The notes beneath the pieces are model-generated. The model was not told the DNA's origin and searched no databases. It was given only the letters and a program-made list of their open reading frames with translations. The translations under genes were made by a program, and so were the position numbers. 64,000 bases of DNA, taken from contig CAUTOC010000004.1 in the NCBI GenBank assembly GCA_963539695.1, positions 14,437 to 78,436 on the forward strand, read 5' to 3'. Of this stretch, positions 1 through 8,046 are shown piece after piece. Numbering within the stretch: the stretch's first letter is position 1; the number at the start of each line of letters is the position of its first letter. The stretch is from Catonella sp963539695 (lineage in GTDB: Bacteria > Bacillota > Clostridia > Lachnospirales > Lachnospiraceae).

Positions 1-71
1 CCCTCTTGGGCGTAAATGATACCACTTGCAACCTTTACAACCTTTTTAATCTGTGCTGCCGTTACTGACAT
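1..71 (-). CDS. Partial phage gene downstream of the endolysin (5' end only)
   Basis: Only the first 23 codons are visible, reading MSVTAAQIKKVVKVASG and running off the window edge. The ATG follows an AAGGAGG site with good spacing and begins 14 bases after the endolysin stop, so it is probably the next gene of the lysis operon. The start resembles short leaders seen on phage CHAP or NlpC-type hydrolases, but too little is present to assign a function. Confidence 0.5.
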   Translation of the reverse strand, partial: MSVTAAQIKKVVKVASGIIYAQE

Positions 72-84
72 ATCAGCCACCTCC

Positions 85-885
85 TTATGCTTTCTTTAAT
101 TTTCCTTTCTTCAACAGGTTAAGCATATTGGTATTTTGTGTTGCTGTTCCTGTGTAGCCTGTTATTCCGTTTGCCTGTGCAATCTTGGCTCTGTTCGCCT
201 TGGACGAATCCACACCGATAGATTTAAGTGCGTCAATGATAGAAACATACTTACTATCACAAGCCTTGTAATATGTACCGCTTACATTCTCCTGTTTTTT
301 TACCTTTGTAGCACATCCGGGTGTTGTGATTCCTCTTGTTTCATCTGCTGCCTTTGCTCCTGCTTCAATACACCCGATTGTGTGGTGTCCGGGTGCTACC
401 ACAATATCGCCCTCTAACAGATAATCTCCGCTTGTGAGATACTTCTTATCTGTCAAAATGATAAAATCATCTTTGTCGCCCTCATACACGCCACGCATAC
501 CGCTAGTTGCAACCGTTGTCTTGATTGCTCCGGCAATAGTCGCACAAGTTCCCTGTAATGCAGAGCAATCCGTTTCACAGTTTACGGCTAATTTCTCATA
601 ATTCTCATAACCGATTTTTTCAAGCTGCTTATTAAGGGTTGTGCGCTCGTTCATATCATAACCAAGGCACTTATTGTTACATAATGACTTTAATGCCTTG
701 GCGTGTTTCTTTGCCTTGGAAGTGTCCTTGTATCTGATAACAAATGTCTGCCCGAACTGATACCAAGCACCTACCTTAACCTCTCCTTTCGTGTCGTTTG
801 TGTTGCTTGTCTGCTTCTGGTCCCCGGCTTTGCCGTTTCGACCCTTTCCATTTTCGTCAATACTCGCCCATCCGAATAATGCCAT
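85..885 (-). CDS. Endolysin with cysteine-peptidase/amidase-like domain and wall-binding tail
   Basis: This is probably the phage lysin that cuts peptidoglycan at the end of infection. The N-terminal part (about residues 1-175) carries a C-x-x-x-C-S segment (C103, C107) and a later GHHT (H167/H168), fitting an NlpC/P60- or CHAP-like Cys-His fold. The C-terminal 45 residues (SIIDALKSIGV..., then NGITGYTGT) match the short module that ends many clostridial phage lysins and is thought to bind cell wall. It lacks a signal peptide, so it needs the membrane proteins encoded just upstream (1129-1833). The start has an AGGAGG site. Enzyme class (amidase or endopeptidase) is inferred. Confidence 0.7.
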   Translation of the reverse strand: MALFGWASIDENGKGRNGKAGDQKQTSNTNDTKGEVKVGAWYQFGQTFVIRYKDTSKAKKHAKALKSLCNNKCLGYDMNERTTLNKQLEKIGYENYEKLAVNCETDCSALQGTCATIAGAIKTTVATSGMRGVYEGDKDDFIILTDKKYLTSGDYLLEGDIVVAPGHHTIGCIEAGAKAADETRGITTPGCATKVKKQENVSGTYYKACDSKYVSIIDALKSIGVDSSKANRAKIAQANGITGYTGTATQNTNMLNLLKKGKLKKA

Positions 886-915
886 AGTTCTTTACCTCCT
901 GTATTTTTTTATAAT

Positions 916-953
916 AAAAAGGAACTGCCGATAATCTTAGCAATTCCCTTTTA
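916..953 (-). terminator. Rho-independent terminator between small tail-end gene and endolysin
   Basis: On the minus strand an A-rich stem (AAAAGGGAATTGC pairing with GGCAGTTCCTTTT) is closed by a ten-base loop and followed by TTTATT. It would partially separate the lysin gene from the holin genes. Confidence 0.6.
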
Positions 954-1001
954 ATCAATGTTTTTAGTTGTCTATCCGTCCTCTTTGAAATTAGCACTTA
1001 T

Positions 1002-1115
1002 TTACCAGCGATTTCTGTACTCTCTTTTGTTACCTGTCTGATTGATACAGATAAGTGAGCCTAAATCCGGTAATACTTCGCTGTCCTCATACTGCTGACT
1101 GTCATAAATCTGCAT
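1002..1115 (-). CDS. Small phage protein, 37 aa, unknown function
   Basis: A short gene starting MQIYDSQQYEDSEVLPDLG, with an AAGGAGG site 8 bases ahead of the ATG. It lies between the holin and endolysin genes. It has no signal peptide or membrane segment. I do not recognise a family; ribosome-binding site and position make it likely real. Confidence 0.5.
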   Translation of the reverse strand: MQIYDSQQYEDSEVLPDLGSLICINQTGNKREYRNRW

Positions 1116-1128
1116 AGCATTGTCCTCC

Positions 1129-1509
1129 TTATATGTTGATATTATTTAAGTCAATCGAATTTCCCTCTGTTTCCTTTGGAAATCCCTGTTTTAACTTAAT
1201 AATGTTTTCTGCTTTTGCTTTCCAACAATACAGGGCAATTACTGTAGTTGTTGGTGCTGCTATGTAGGTTGCAAGTGAGCCAAATTGGCTATAATCTATC
1301 AGCACGATTTTTATACCGATATACAGACCGATAAAATAAGTAAGCAAAACCGCTACCAATACCAATTTTGTAAAGTTTGGTAGCTTAAATTTTGTTTTCT
1401 TGCCTGCTGATACCTTTAGTTTTTTCTTATCAAGTGCTACTTTGAATAAAAGGGCAAAAACAAGGAATCCAAGGATTACTCCAAGGATTCCGCATAAAAT
1501 ATATTTCAT
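1129..1509 (-). CDS. Holin-like small membrane protein
   Basis: 126 residues with about three hydrophobic segments: residues 1-25, 45-68 and 78-95. A short basic stretch (KKKLKVSAGKKTK) lies between the first two. Size, topology and position directly upstream of the endolysin fit a holin that permeabilises the membrane so the lysin can reach the wall. Family assignment is by context, not by a diagnostic motif. Confidence 0.55.
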   Translation of the reverse strand: MKYILCGILGVILGFLVFALLFKVALDKKKLKVSAGKKTKFKLPNFTKLVLVAVLLTYFIGLYIGIKIVLIDYSQFGSLATYIAAPTTTVIALYCWKAKAENIIKLKQGFPKETEGNSIDLNNINI

Positions 1510-1524
1510 ATTCTGTTTTTCCTC

Positions 1525-1833
1525 CTAATCCTGTCCGTGTGCTGCTTGGTTTATATGCTTTTCCACCTTTCCAATCGCTTCGGTTACGGGACCATTACAC
1601 CCCTGTTCTTTTAATCCTTTCAAACAGGCAAGGATAGCATAAGTAAGTAAACACATTTCGTCTTTTATCTGCTTTATATTCTCTTTTTCCCGTTCTTTCA
1701 GTTCTTCAATGTCCTTTGTCTGCCGTTCCTGTTTCTGAAACCATTTAACGCCTTTGTATGCAAACGCACAAATAGCAGACACCGCACCTAATACGCTTGC
1801 AATAGTGATAATCATAGCGGAATCAATATACAT
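1525..1833 (-). CDS. Lysis-associated protein: N-terminal membrane anchor and coiled coil
   Basis: I chose the ATG at 1833 (MYIDSAMIITIASVLG) because it has a GGAGAG site; an upstream in-frame start lacks one. The 102-residue protein has one membrane segment (residues 6-27) and then a charged coiled coil (QERQTKDIEELKEREKE). This layout is shared by XhlA/BhlA-type small phage proteins that work with holins. It lies in the lysis cluster 16 bases upstream of the holin-like gene. Confidence 0.5.
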   Translation of the reverse strand: MYIDSAMIITIASVLGAVSAICAFAYKGVKWFQKQERQTKDIEELKEREKENIKQIKDEMCLLTYAILACLKGLKEQGCNGPVTEAIGKVEKHINQAAHGQD

Positions 1834-1887
1834 ATTCTCTCCTGTTCTGTTAAAGGAAAAGGTACGGAAAATCCGCACCTCATTCCC

Positions 1888-2070
1888 CTATATTTCATTG
1901 CTGACCTCATGTAATTTTGTTGCTACTCCTAAAATCTTTTCGCTTACGGTATCTGTAATATAGCCTCCTGTATCCCGGCTATGTTCCATTTCTACCGCCA
2001 TATCGTAGATTATTTCGGTTTGCTCCTTAATTATTTCCTTTAGTTTTTCCGTCACTTCTAGGGTTGACAT
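1888..2070 (-). CDS. Small phage protein, 60 aa
   Basis: An acidic, probably helical protein (MSTLEVTEKLKEIIKEQ). It overlaps the 3' end of the XkdX-like gene by 44 bases in another frame. No family recognised. The overlap and operon position suggest translational coupling. Confidence 0.4.
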   Translation of the reverse strand: MSTLEVTEKLKEIIKEQTEIIYDMAVEMEHSRDTGGYITDTVSEKILGVATKLHEVSNEI

Positions 2071-2227
2071 TATTGTAATCCTCTCCTGTAATCTCGGTGT
2101 ATTCCTCTGCTGTAATCACTCCGAAACCTACAAATCTTTTAAGCTGCTCTTTTGTGCAACCTCTCCTGTTGTATCTCTCCTGTAATGATACAAATTTTGC
2201 TGAATGTTCTACTGTTTTTGCTGCCAT
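2027..2227 (-). CDS. XkdX-like short tail-fibre-region protein
   Basis: 66 residues. The block RFVGFGVITAEEYTEITGEDY fits the XkdX pattern (a valine-glycine turn, then I-T-x-E-E-Y and I-T-G). XkdX proteins sit directly after tail-fibre genes in PBSX-like phages, as here. Role unknown, possibly fibre assembly. Confidence 0.6.
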   Translation of the reverse strand: MAAKTVEHSAKFVSLQERYNRRGCTKEQLKRFVGFGVITAEEYTEITGEDYNNVNPRSDGKTKGNN

Positions 2228-2233
2228 ATCTTT

Positions 2234-2401
2234 TTACTCTCCTTTCGCTTGTAACTCTAATACTGTTAACTCTAAGTCTGTGATTGTCAGGTCCTTTTCA
2301 ATATTCCTTAATTCAAGTTCTGTAATATTCCGCTCCATGTTAGGGATAATGTTTTCTTTCTGCCTTTTTTCTTTAAGGCTCTTTTTCCTTACCTGTTCCA
2401 T
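2234..2401 (-). CDS. Small coiled-coil phage protein, 55 aa
   Basis: Starts MEQVRKKSLKEKRQKE with a GGAGG site, 11 bases after the stop of the host-recognition gene. The second half is a leucine-rich amphipathic helix (NIEKDLTITDLELTVLEL). No family recognised; possibly a fibre chaperone by position. Confidence 0.45.
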   Translation of the reverse strand: MEQVRKKSLKEKRQKENIIPNMERNITELELRNIEKDLTITDLELTVLELQAKGE

Positions 2402-2412
2402 TCCGTACCTCC

Positions 2413-4131
2413 TTAATCAAAACTGTAGCCGATGGCATATACATATACTCTTTCTGTGCTACTATTTTTAGTTACTGTTACACGGACGGATACGCCGTAT
2501 CTTTCTGTATCAAATTCCTTATTCGTGAACTTGTACACGGATTTATTCTTAAAGGCTTCGGTAGCGTCCTCCCATACAGGCTGTGCGTTGTATGCTGAAT
2601 TTGTTACCTCAATCTTTACATCCGGATTTCCTGTCTTGCGATAGTCAAGATTAAGCATTATCTTTTTAGCGGGCGCGTCTGTTTCTACTGTTTTGATTTC
2701 AAATTTCAACTCTTTATAGAGCTTTACAAAATCAATATATCTGTATGCTTCCGCTCCCTCTGAATTGACCGCCTTAATCGTCATTCTGTGGCTTGCTTCG
2801 TTATCCAATATATCGAATCCCGATAAGTTGAATGTAATATCTTCATGCTGTGGTGCAACCTCAATCTTTCTTACCTCTTCATCATCCACCAACTCTGTTA
2901 TGCTGATTGCATTTGAGTTAGAATCGTTGACCTGATATGTAAAGCTGAACGGCTGCCACTTGTTACCGATATTTGTATCTACACCACTGATTGCGATACT
3001 TGACAGGATTTTGGTAAATCCTACTGTCTTGGTCGTTTCATTTCCGTTTGAATCCTGCGCCCATATCGTAAATGTATGCTCCCCGACTGACAATGTATTT
3101 AACTTTGTGCCGGATACGCTTACTTTGTATGCTTGTCCAAGTACCACGGTGTCGAGTGTCTGTAATACCTCTCCGTCTAATGATACCTTTGCTGTTACCT
3201 CGTCATTATATGCGTCTGTAATTGTGTAGCTCAAATTGAAAGGTGCGTTTTTATCCCCTAAGTTTTCTGAATCCGTTTCAATCACAGGCGGTGCGTTCCA
3301 AATTATTGTATATGCTCCATCTGTATCGGCTGCGTCGGATACAAGGATAGAAGATGAAACCACACAAGCGGGGCGAACACCAATGTAGCCAGTGTACGCA
3401 TAGTTGTTGTCGCGCAAGCCGTCCGTGTTCACATTGCGGACATAGCACGAAACGCCCTCAAGCGGTGTTCTAAGCCACCACCACCAAGGCTGACTAACGG
3501 ATAAACTTGTATTTGTGTATTCCGACTTTGAAACCGCTTCCGCTGTTGGGTATGCAATTCTGTTACTTGCTGTCTTGAAATAATCGTAAATGCTACCCTC
3601 TACGATATTATTTTCATTAGTAAGTCCGACCTCAGTATTTGACAAAAGGAAAATCTTTTGCACTACATCCTCATAACTGCCACCATCTGCAACAGTATTT
3701 TTTGCAGTTCTCTTTGTAACTGCAACCACCTGCTCCTTTAACTGAGTTGAGAAGTTTGCCAAAAATCCTTTTTCTTGGTCGTATTCGTTGTAAGTACTCC
3801 ACACATTCGCATTTGTAGGGGAAGTGTCTGCACTGTGCTGTGCCGAATACCACTCACCTGCTGCCTTGTCGCTATTTAACCATTGTCTAAGGTTTGAATA
3901 CAGGTAGCGGTTGTTTCCGTACTGCTTACGGTTTAAATCGCTGTTGCCTGCTTCGATAGCATCAAAACATTTCAGAGTGATAATCTTTTCTGTAATCAAT
4001 GCTGTGGAATTATCGGGGTCCCCTGCGTGATTATGTTCCATAACGGTAAAAATGATAGGCTTTCCGTTATAGGTTGTGAGCGTATCTTTTACTTTAGTTC
4101 CGCTCGGTAGGTTTTTTAGCAGTTTTGCCAA
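2413..4131 (-). CDS. Host-recognition protein: DUF6273-type lectin domain plus Ig-like repeats
   Basis: 572 residues, starting at a TTG behind AGGAGG. The first 270 residues form a DUF6273-type (C-type-lectin/sulfatase-modifying-like) domain with its hallmark W-W-W-W-L-R-T segment and terminal G-V-R-P-A-C. Between these lies a tract (residues 215-255) that looks like a diversified variable region. The remainder holds about three tandem immunoglobulin-like domains (VSLDGEVLQTLDTVVLG, then VDTNIGNKWQPFSFTYQV, and a final beta-rich domain). It follows the tail-fibre gene, so it is probably the distal receptor-binding part. An Avd-like remnant lies just upstream. Domain call by eye. Confidence 0.7.
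   Translation of the reverse strand: MAKLLKNLPSGTKVKDTLTTYNGKPIIFTVMEHNHAGDPDNSTALITEKIITLKCFDAIEAGNSDLNRKQYGNNRYLYSNLRQWLNSDKAAGEWYSAQHSADTSPTNANVWSTYNEYDQEKGFLANFSTQLKEQVVAVTKRTAKNTVADGGSYEDVVQKIFLLSNTEVGLTNENNIVEGSIYDYFKTASNRIAYPTAEAVSKSEYTNTSLSVSQPWWWWLRTPLEGVSCYVRNVNTDGLRDNNYAYTGYIGVRPACVVSSSILVSDAADTDGAYTIIWNAPPVIETDSENLGDKNAPFNLSYTITDAYNDEVTAKVSLDGEVLQTLDTVVLGQAYKVSVSGTKLNTLSVGEHTFTIWAQDSNGNETTKTVGFTKILSSIAISGVDTNIGNKWQPFSFTYQVNDSNSNAISITELVDDEEVRKIEVAPQHEDITFNLSGFDILDNEASHRMTIKAVNSEGAEAYRYIDFVKLYKELKFEIKTVETDAPAKKIMLNLDYRKTGNPDVKIEVTNSAYNAQPVWEDATEAFKNKSVYKFTNKEFDTERYGVSVRVTVTKNSSTERVYVYAIGYSFD
3363..3487 (-). other. Diversity-generating-retroelement-type variable region (VR1)
   Basis: The codons between the tryptophan run and GVRPAC are mostly of the form NNC or NNT (cgc, gac, aac, aac, tat). 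They sit inside a framework (GAC GGC ... GCG TAC ... CGC CCC GCT TGT ... TCT TCT ATC) shared with a second gene at 37.9-38.5 kb. This is what adenine mutagenesis of AAY codons produces. No template copy was found in the window. Confidence 0.5.
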
Positions 4132-4137
4132 TTTTCT

Positions 4138-4320
4138 TTACCTCCTGTTTCTGCCTTTTAGCCTTTTTCCTTTTCTCATTTTATTTACAACCGATAGCCT
4201 GTATCTCTTTGGGAAATTCTTTTCGTTATTCGTAATCCTTAATGTGTATATAACCATTTCCTTTGCTTTCACGATAACGGTTAAATCTCCCTACTTTCGT
4301 TCTCCTGCTCGTACACTCAT
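4138..4320 (-). pseudogene. Broken Avd-like (DGR accessory) gene
   Basis: Read in one frame this stretch gives MSVRAGERK, an in-frame TAG, then GDLTVIVKAKEMVIYTL and NFPKRYRLSVVNKM, then a basic tail and stop. As I know the family, the spacing of V-R-x-x-E-R, L-x-V-I-x-K-A-K-E and F-P-K-R-Y-R matches the first half of four-helix-bundle accessory variability determinant (Avd) proteins of diversity-generating retroelements. The second half, a template repeat and a reverse transcriptase are missing. It lies between the fibre gene and the variable-region gene. Family match is from memory. Confidence 0.55.
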
Positions 4321-4326
4321 AGGCTT

Positions 4327-5058
4327 CTATGCGTATACGCACTTATTGGCGTTATCAAACATACCGCTAACCATAATTACATCATCATTGCTTGAAAATG
4401 TTTCGATAACAACATTGTCGGAATCCATAATATCAGCGTCTGTTAATGTAGAAATCGCCATAGCCATTTTAAGCATATCCCTTTTCATGCTATCCATACT
4501 CTTTTCAGTATTTCCAACTACACTTAACACTTCTGTAATCTGTTCCTGTGTTGTCTGATTGATATTTTCAATCTGCGCCTTTACCTCTAGGCGTAGGTTT
4601 TCAATATCCTTTTTTGTTGCCATTACTACGCTTGGGTCTACTATCAGTTCCACGCTTCCCGTATTTGCCAATGCTATTTCCATTGATAAATCAAGTTCGT
4701 GTACTACTCCGTCCGAAACTTTAACTTTTTGTGTATCCGGCGTGTTACAAATCGCAATCAATACTCCTGTGTCATCATACAACCCCATTTCACGGATGGT
4801 AAAACCGCCAATGTCTGACGGTATAACCGATTCCACGATTAAAAGGTTTCCCGAATCTTTACTAATATAGCAGGCGTTTACCGGTCCTCTCCAAACCTCA
4901 TTTTTTAACCCTGTTGCTTCCGTTGTCGGTGTGTAATATCTTCCTCCTCCATCTCCTACCGCAAACTGTGTAATATTCACTTTCTTCTCTTCGTTTAACG
5001 CTTCAAGCATTTTTCTTGTCCCCGAATCGGTCACAAGTGTAAAATATGTACTTGCCAT
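4327..5058 (-). CDS. Tail fibre protein (DUF3751-type N-terminal domain)
   Basis: 243 residues. The N-terminus (TLVTDSGTRKML, then VTQFAVGDGGG-like spacing and IGGFTIREMGLYDD) is the conserved baseplate-attachment domain of P2-like tail fibres. A coiled coil follows (KKDIENLRLEVKAQIEN). It lies immediately after the gpI gene, as in P2-type tails. The C-terminal adhesive part is short, which suggests the next gene supplies the receptor-binding domain. One of the five dispersed palindromes lies inside its 5' end. Confidence 0.8.
   Translation of the reverse strand: MASTYFTLVTDSGTRKMLEALNEEKKVNITQFAVGDGGGRYYTPTTEATGLKNEVWRGPVNACYISKDSGNLLIVESVIPSDIGGFTIREMGLYDDTGVLIAICNTPDTQKVKVSDGVVHELDLSMEIALANTGSVELIVDPSVVMATKKDIENLRLEVKAQIENINQTTQEQITEVLSVVGNTEKSMDSMKRDMLKMAMAISTLTDADIMDSDNVVIETFSSNDDVIMVSGMFDNANKCVYA
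5018..5034. promoter_or_regulatory. Dispersed palindrome copy 1 (candidate ParB site)
   Basis: GTCCCCGAATCGGTCAC, within the fibre gene. It differs at two left-arm positions from the 17-bp consensus GTGTCCGAATCGGTCAC found at four other places. Confidence 0.45.
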
Positions 5059-5062
5059 ACTT

Positions 5063-5893
5063 TTACTTCTCCTTTCTGATTATCATTGTCTGTTTGCTTC
5101 TCTGATATGCCTTTATGCTTCCTAATGCTTCCGTTTCCGCTCTTAAAACACTCTCGCTATGGTATTTTATCTTTAGCTTATTTAATGCCTGTAAATAAGC
5201 GGTAACGGTCTTTTCTGTTTCCGTTGTTATCTCTCTGACCAGCAACGGTTTTACTCTTATTTTTTCTCCTATAAGAGTTGCTGCCCTTATATCGTTTTGT
5301 CCTGCTGCCTTGATTGTTTTTTGTAGGAACGGCTTTACTTTTAGTTTTGTTCCTACTTCGTGTAATGCAACTGCTTGTACTATTGCTTTTTCTGTGCTAA
5401 ATTTATAAAATATCCCGGTGCAATGTGACCTAAGATTTTTATAAAACTGCATTTTACTTTCTATTTCCCTACTTGTATCTTCGCTTAATCCCTCACTTCC
5501 AATATCAACAGTAATAATAAATGTGTATGGTTTTCCTCCATACTCAAACCATTCTTTTACTTCTGCTGTTCTGTATACATCTTTCAGAACTGTTTCTACC
5601 GCATATTTTGTACCTAATTTCTGATGTACCCTCACGCTGTTTTTTATTATCTTTCTCTTCGTTTCTATTGGATAGTCGTAATCGTACCAACCAATGTGTA
5701 AATCATACGCTAAAGTATCTAACCATGTTTCCGATAGATTATCTATATTGGCGTATATAATATTTTTTTTTGCTTCATTTGCGGTTATATGCAATTCCTC
5801 TGCAATTAACCTCCCTAAAACAATCATTGATTCGTCTTTTTTTAACACTGGCGGAAATGTCGTTAAAAAATCTGCGTCTTTTAATTTATTCAT
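5063..5893 (-). CDS. Phage tail protein I (P2 gpI-like baseplate protein)
   Basis: Starts MNKLKDADFLTTFPPVL behind a GGAGG site and overlaps the end of the baseplate J gene by 8 bases. The segment NLSETWLDTLAYDLHIGWYD and the following K-R-x-I-I-K-N-S and H-x-K-x-G-T-x-x-A-V-E pattern are typical of gpI, which joins baseplate wedges to tail fibres. The last 90 residues are basic and less conserved. Confidence 0.85.
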   Translation of the reverse strand: MNKLKDADFLTTFPPVLKKDESMIVLGRLIAEELHITANEAKKNIIYANIDNLSETWLDTLAYDLHIGWYDYDYPIETKRKIIKNSVRVHQKLGTKYAVETVLKDVYRTAEVKEWFEYGGKPYTFIITVDIGSEGLSEDTSREIESKMQFYKNLRSHCTGIFYKFSTEKAIVQAVALHEVGTKLKVKPFLQKTIKAAGQNDIRAATLIGEKIRVKPLLVREITTETEKTVTAYLQALNKLKIKYHSESVLRAETEALGSIKAYQRSKQTMIIRKEK

Positions 5894-7031
5894 CTTCCAT
5901 ACCTCCAAAGGTTACGTTGCAATTTCTTATAACCGCTACACTTCCCTTTGGAATTTGTTTAAAAACAGGCGTTGTTATCTCAACCCTTTTTATTCTCGAT
6001 TCCATAAGCATAGCACTAAAATAGGACGGGTTAATATCCCGCCCCATTTTTGAGGTTTGCCATAGTATATAATTCTCTGTTGCTAATTCTACCTCTCGTT
6101 TAATTTCTCCTAATGTTGCCGTTTTATCGCTCTGTATGTAATATGTTGCCTGTATATCAAATTCAATCATTTCCGGGGCCGCTACTCTTACATTGTCTGT
6201 AAGTGGTCTTATGTCATTTTCATTCAATCTCTTTTGTACCTGCTCAATTAATTCATTGCTCGGCATTTTTCCGCCAAAAAGCATTATTCGTACATCAACA
6301 TTTCCCGGCGTAGGCGATTCTACCGAAACATCGCTAATTTGTGATGACACGGATTTTGCATGATATATATAACTTCCCCTCGGTCCTGCGGTTGTGTATG
6401 ATTCCTCACTTTCCCTCATTCTGTTATAGTATGCGGTATCGCTTTCCTCTTCGCTTCCTCCCTTGCTCTCTGTCGTATTTGCTACCTCTTTGTAATATAA
6501 AAATTCATCTGATACTAGCTTGTTAATCTGCCCCGGAGTAAAACCGTTTCCAACTTTTCCAACGCTCGTACATTCCGCCTGTACCTCTGCATAATCTGTA
6601 CCCGATTTAAAATTTAGATACCCTTTTGTCTTGAAATTTATATTTCCGTCTACCGTTACCTCTAACTCGTCTGATATTATATAATCCTCTTCAAGTATTT
6701 TTGTTATATAAAATCTTAAAGTTGTTTTTGCTACTTGTGGCTCTAATCTTGGTACGTTATGGAATATTTCGCTTAAAGAATCTAAGTTGTTTCCTACTGC
6801 GTACCTTGGTAGATTCTGTTTTGCTGATTCGTTAATCTGTACCCTTTCCTGTATTATTATACTTGCAATCCATAATATAAATATCCTAACAGGATCTGCC
6901 GGGTAAAGCGTTCTTCCTGTTAATTCCTCGTACCCTGTTATCAGCTTATTTGTAAGTTTTTCTGTATCTGTATCTACAAACTCCACTTTGGGTAGATTAC
7001 TCGGTATATTCCTCGTTTTCGTATTCTCCAC
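5886..7031 (-). CDS. Baseplate assembly protein J
   Basis: 381 residues. The conserved baseplate-J core is visible: G-R-T-L-Y-P-A-D-P near the start, the mid-region F-T-P-G-Q-I-N-K-L with E-E-S-D-T-A-Y-Y-N-R-M-R, and V-T-F-G-G near the end. It forms the peripheral wedge of contractile tails. It overlaps the gp25-like gene upstream (by 35 bases) and gpI downstream, an arrangement expected of a tightly coupled tail operon. Confidence 0.9.
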   Translation of the reverse strand: MENTKTRNIPSNLPKVEFVDTDTEKLTNKLITGYEELTGRTLYPADPVRIFILWIASIIIQERVQINESAKQNLPRYAVGNNLDSLSEIFHNVPRLEPQVAKTTLRFYITKILEEDYIISDELEVTVDGNINFKTKGYLNFKSGTDYAEVQAECTSVGKVGNGFTPGQINKLVSDEFLYYKEVANTTESKGGSEEESDTAYYNRMRESEESYTTAGPRGSYIYHAKSVSSQISDVSVESPTPGNVDVRIMLFGGKMPSNELIEQVQKRLNENDIRPLTDNVRVAAPEMIEFDIQATYYIQSDKTATLGEIKREVELATENYILWQTSKMGRDINPSYFSAMLMESRIKRVEITTPVFKQIPKGSVAVIRNCNVTFGGMEDE

Positions 7032-7338
7032 TTACTTCTACCTCCACGATTGGTTTTAATATTCCGTTTTCATAGTCTGCCGAAAATGAAATATCTACTA
7101 TATCTGCCCTCGGCTCATATTCCTCTGTCTTTTCGTATATATCTGACATTGCTAAAGCCTTTGCGGTTTCTATTGGTCTGTCTATATAATCCGCTTTCAT
7201 TCCTAACCCACGGTCAAGCGGACAATCATACTCTAGTGAGGAATACAATACCCATAGATTTTGTATTACTTCCTCTTCTACTGTGGTCGGCTCAATATTC
7301 AAATCTATTTTTTCTGTCGTATCCACTACTACGCTCAT
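6997..7338 (-). CDS. Baseplate wedge protein, gpW/gp25 family
   Basis: 113 residues. The pattern VIQNLWVLYSSLEYDCPLDR followed by G-x-x-x-D and EYEPRADIVDISF is that of the gp25/lysozyme-like wedge family of Myoviridae. It sits between gpU and gpJ, the P2-like order. The C-terminus is acidic and overlaps the start of gpJ. Confidence 0.75.
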   Translation of the reverse strand: MSVVVDTTEKIDLNIEPTTVEEEVIQNLWVLYSSLEYDCPLDRGLGMKADYIDRPIETAKALAMSDIYEKTEEYEPRADIVDISFSADYENGILKPIVEVEVSGEYENEEYTE

Positions 7339-7345
7339 TGTCTGC

Positions 7346-7744
7346 CTACCTTTCCGGGTATTCCTCTAGTGATATTTTGCTTTCTGCTATCAGCAAATTC
7401 CCTTTACTGTCATACCTCTTATATCCTTTTGAATGTCCTGTAATAACCCATTTGGTACCGTATCTCTTCCCTCCTATAATCAGAGTAAGTATTTTTCCTG
7501 CTTCCCTGTACTTATCTATTTTTTTCTGCATACTTACAGGATTTACCCCAAGATATGCTGATAGGTACATAGAAAAACTTGCGGTATCCGTATCGTTGTA
7601 TTGAAACTCTAACAACGGTTTTTTATTATGCCTTGTCTGCTTTGCATAATTCGTTTTACTTTCAATCTGTAAATCTTCAAATGTCCTTACTGTATTCTGT
7701 GATACCTTAAATACAATATCTCCAAGTGTTCCAATCTTCGCCAT
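7346..7744 (-). CDS. Tail protein gpU-like
   Basis: 132 residues, starting MAKIGTLGDIVFKVS. The layout, a beta-rich start followed by FEDLQIES and G-x-W-V-I-T-like residues, matches P2 gpU, a baseplate/tail protein linked to the tape measure. It overlaps gpV by one base. Confidence 0.7.
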   Translation of the reverse strand: MAKIGTLGDIVFKVSQNTVRTFEDLQIESKTNYAKQTRHNKKPLLEFQYNDTDTASFSMYLSAYLGVNPVSMQKKIDKYREAGKILTLIIGGKRYGTKWVITGHSKGYKRYDSKGNLLIAESKISLEEYPER

Positions 7745-8046
7745 TAGATACCTCCTAAAATAAATCCGTCCCCGTCCCCTCCCGGTTTAAACAGGCACGC
7801 TACCCATTGCCCTACCTTTGGAATCCACGGAGATACTTTTATTTTGTATTCTCCCTCGCAAGTTCCTCCCAATAATTCAAGAGTAACCGTTGGCTTATTC
7901 TGTAGTATTCTTAAATCTCCTGTAACCGTCCCTGTGTCCTGTATTTTTACCCTAGCTGTCATTTTTGAAGTGTTTACACTGCTTACTATTCCTATGCTTG
8001 TAATGTCCTTTAATTCCTGTATATCTGTATCGTCAAACTTGCTCAA
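7744..8046 (-). CDS. Baseplate spike/assembly protein gpV-like
   Basis: 100 residues from a TTG start. The OB-fold-type pattern IGIVSSVNTSKMTARVKI and the later WIPKVGQWVACLF and G-D-G-F-I-L-G-G-I ending are characteristic of gpV-type spike proteins that pierce the envelope. The protein is short, lacking the long beta-helix tip of P2 gpV. It lies 1 base from the gpD gene. Confidence 0.75.
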   Translation of the reverse strand: MSKFDDTDIQELKDITSIGIVSSVNTSKMTARVKIQDTGTVTGDLRILQNKPTVTLELLGGTCEGEYKIKVSPWIPKVGQWVACLFKPGGDGDGFILGGI

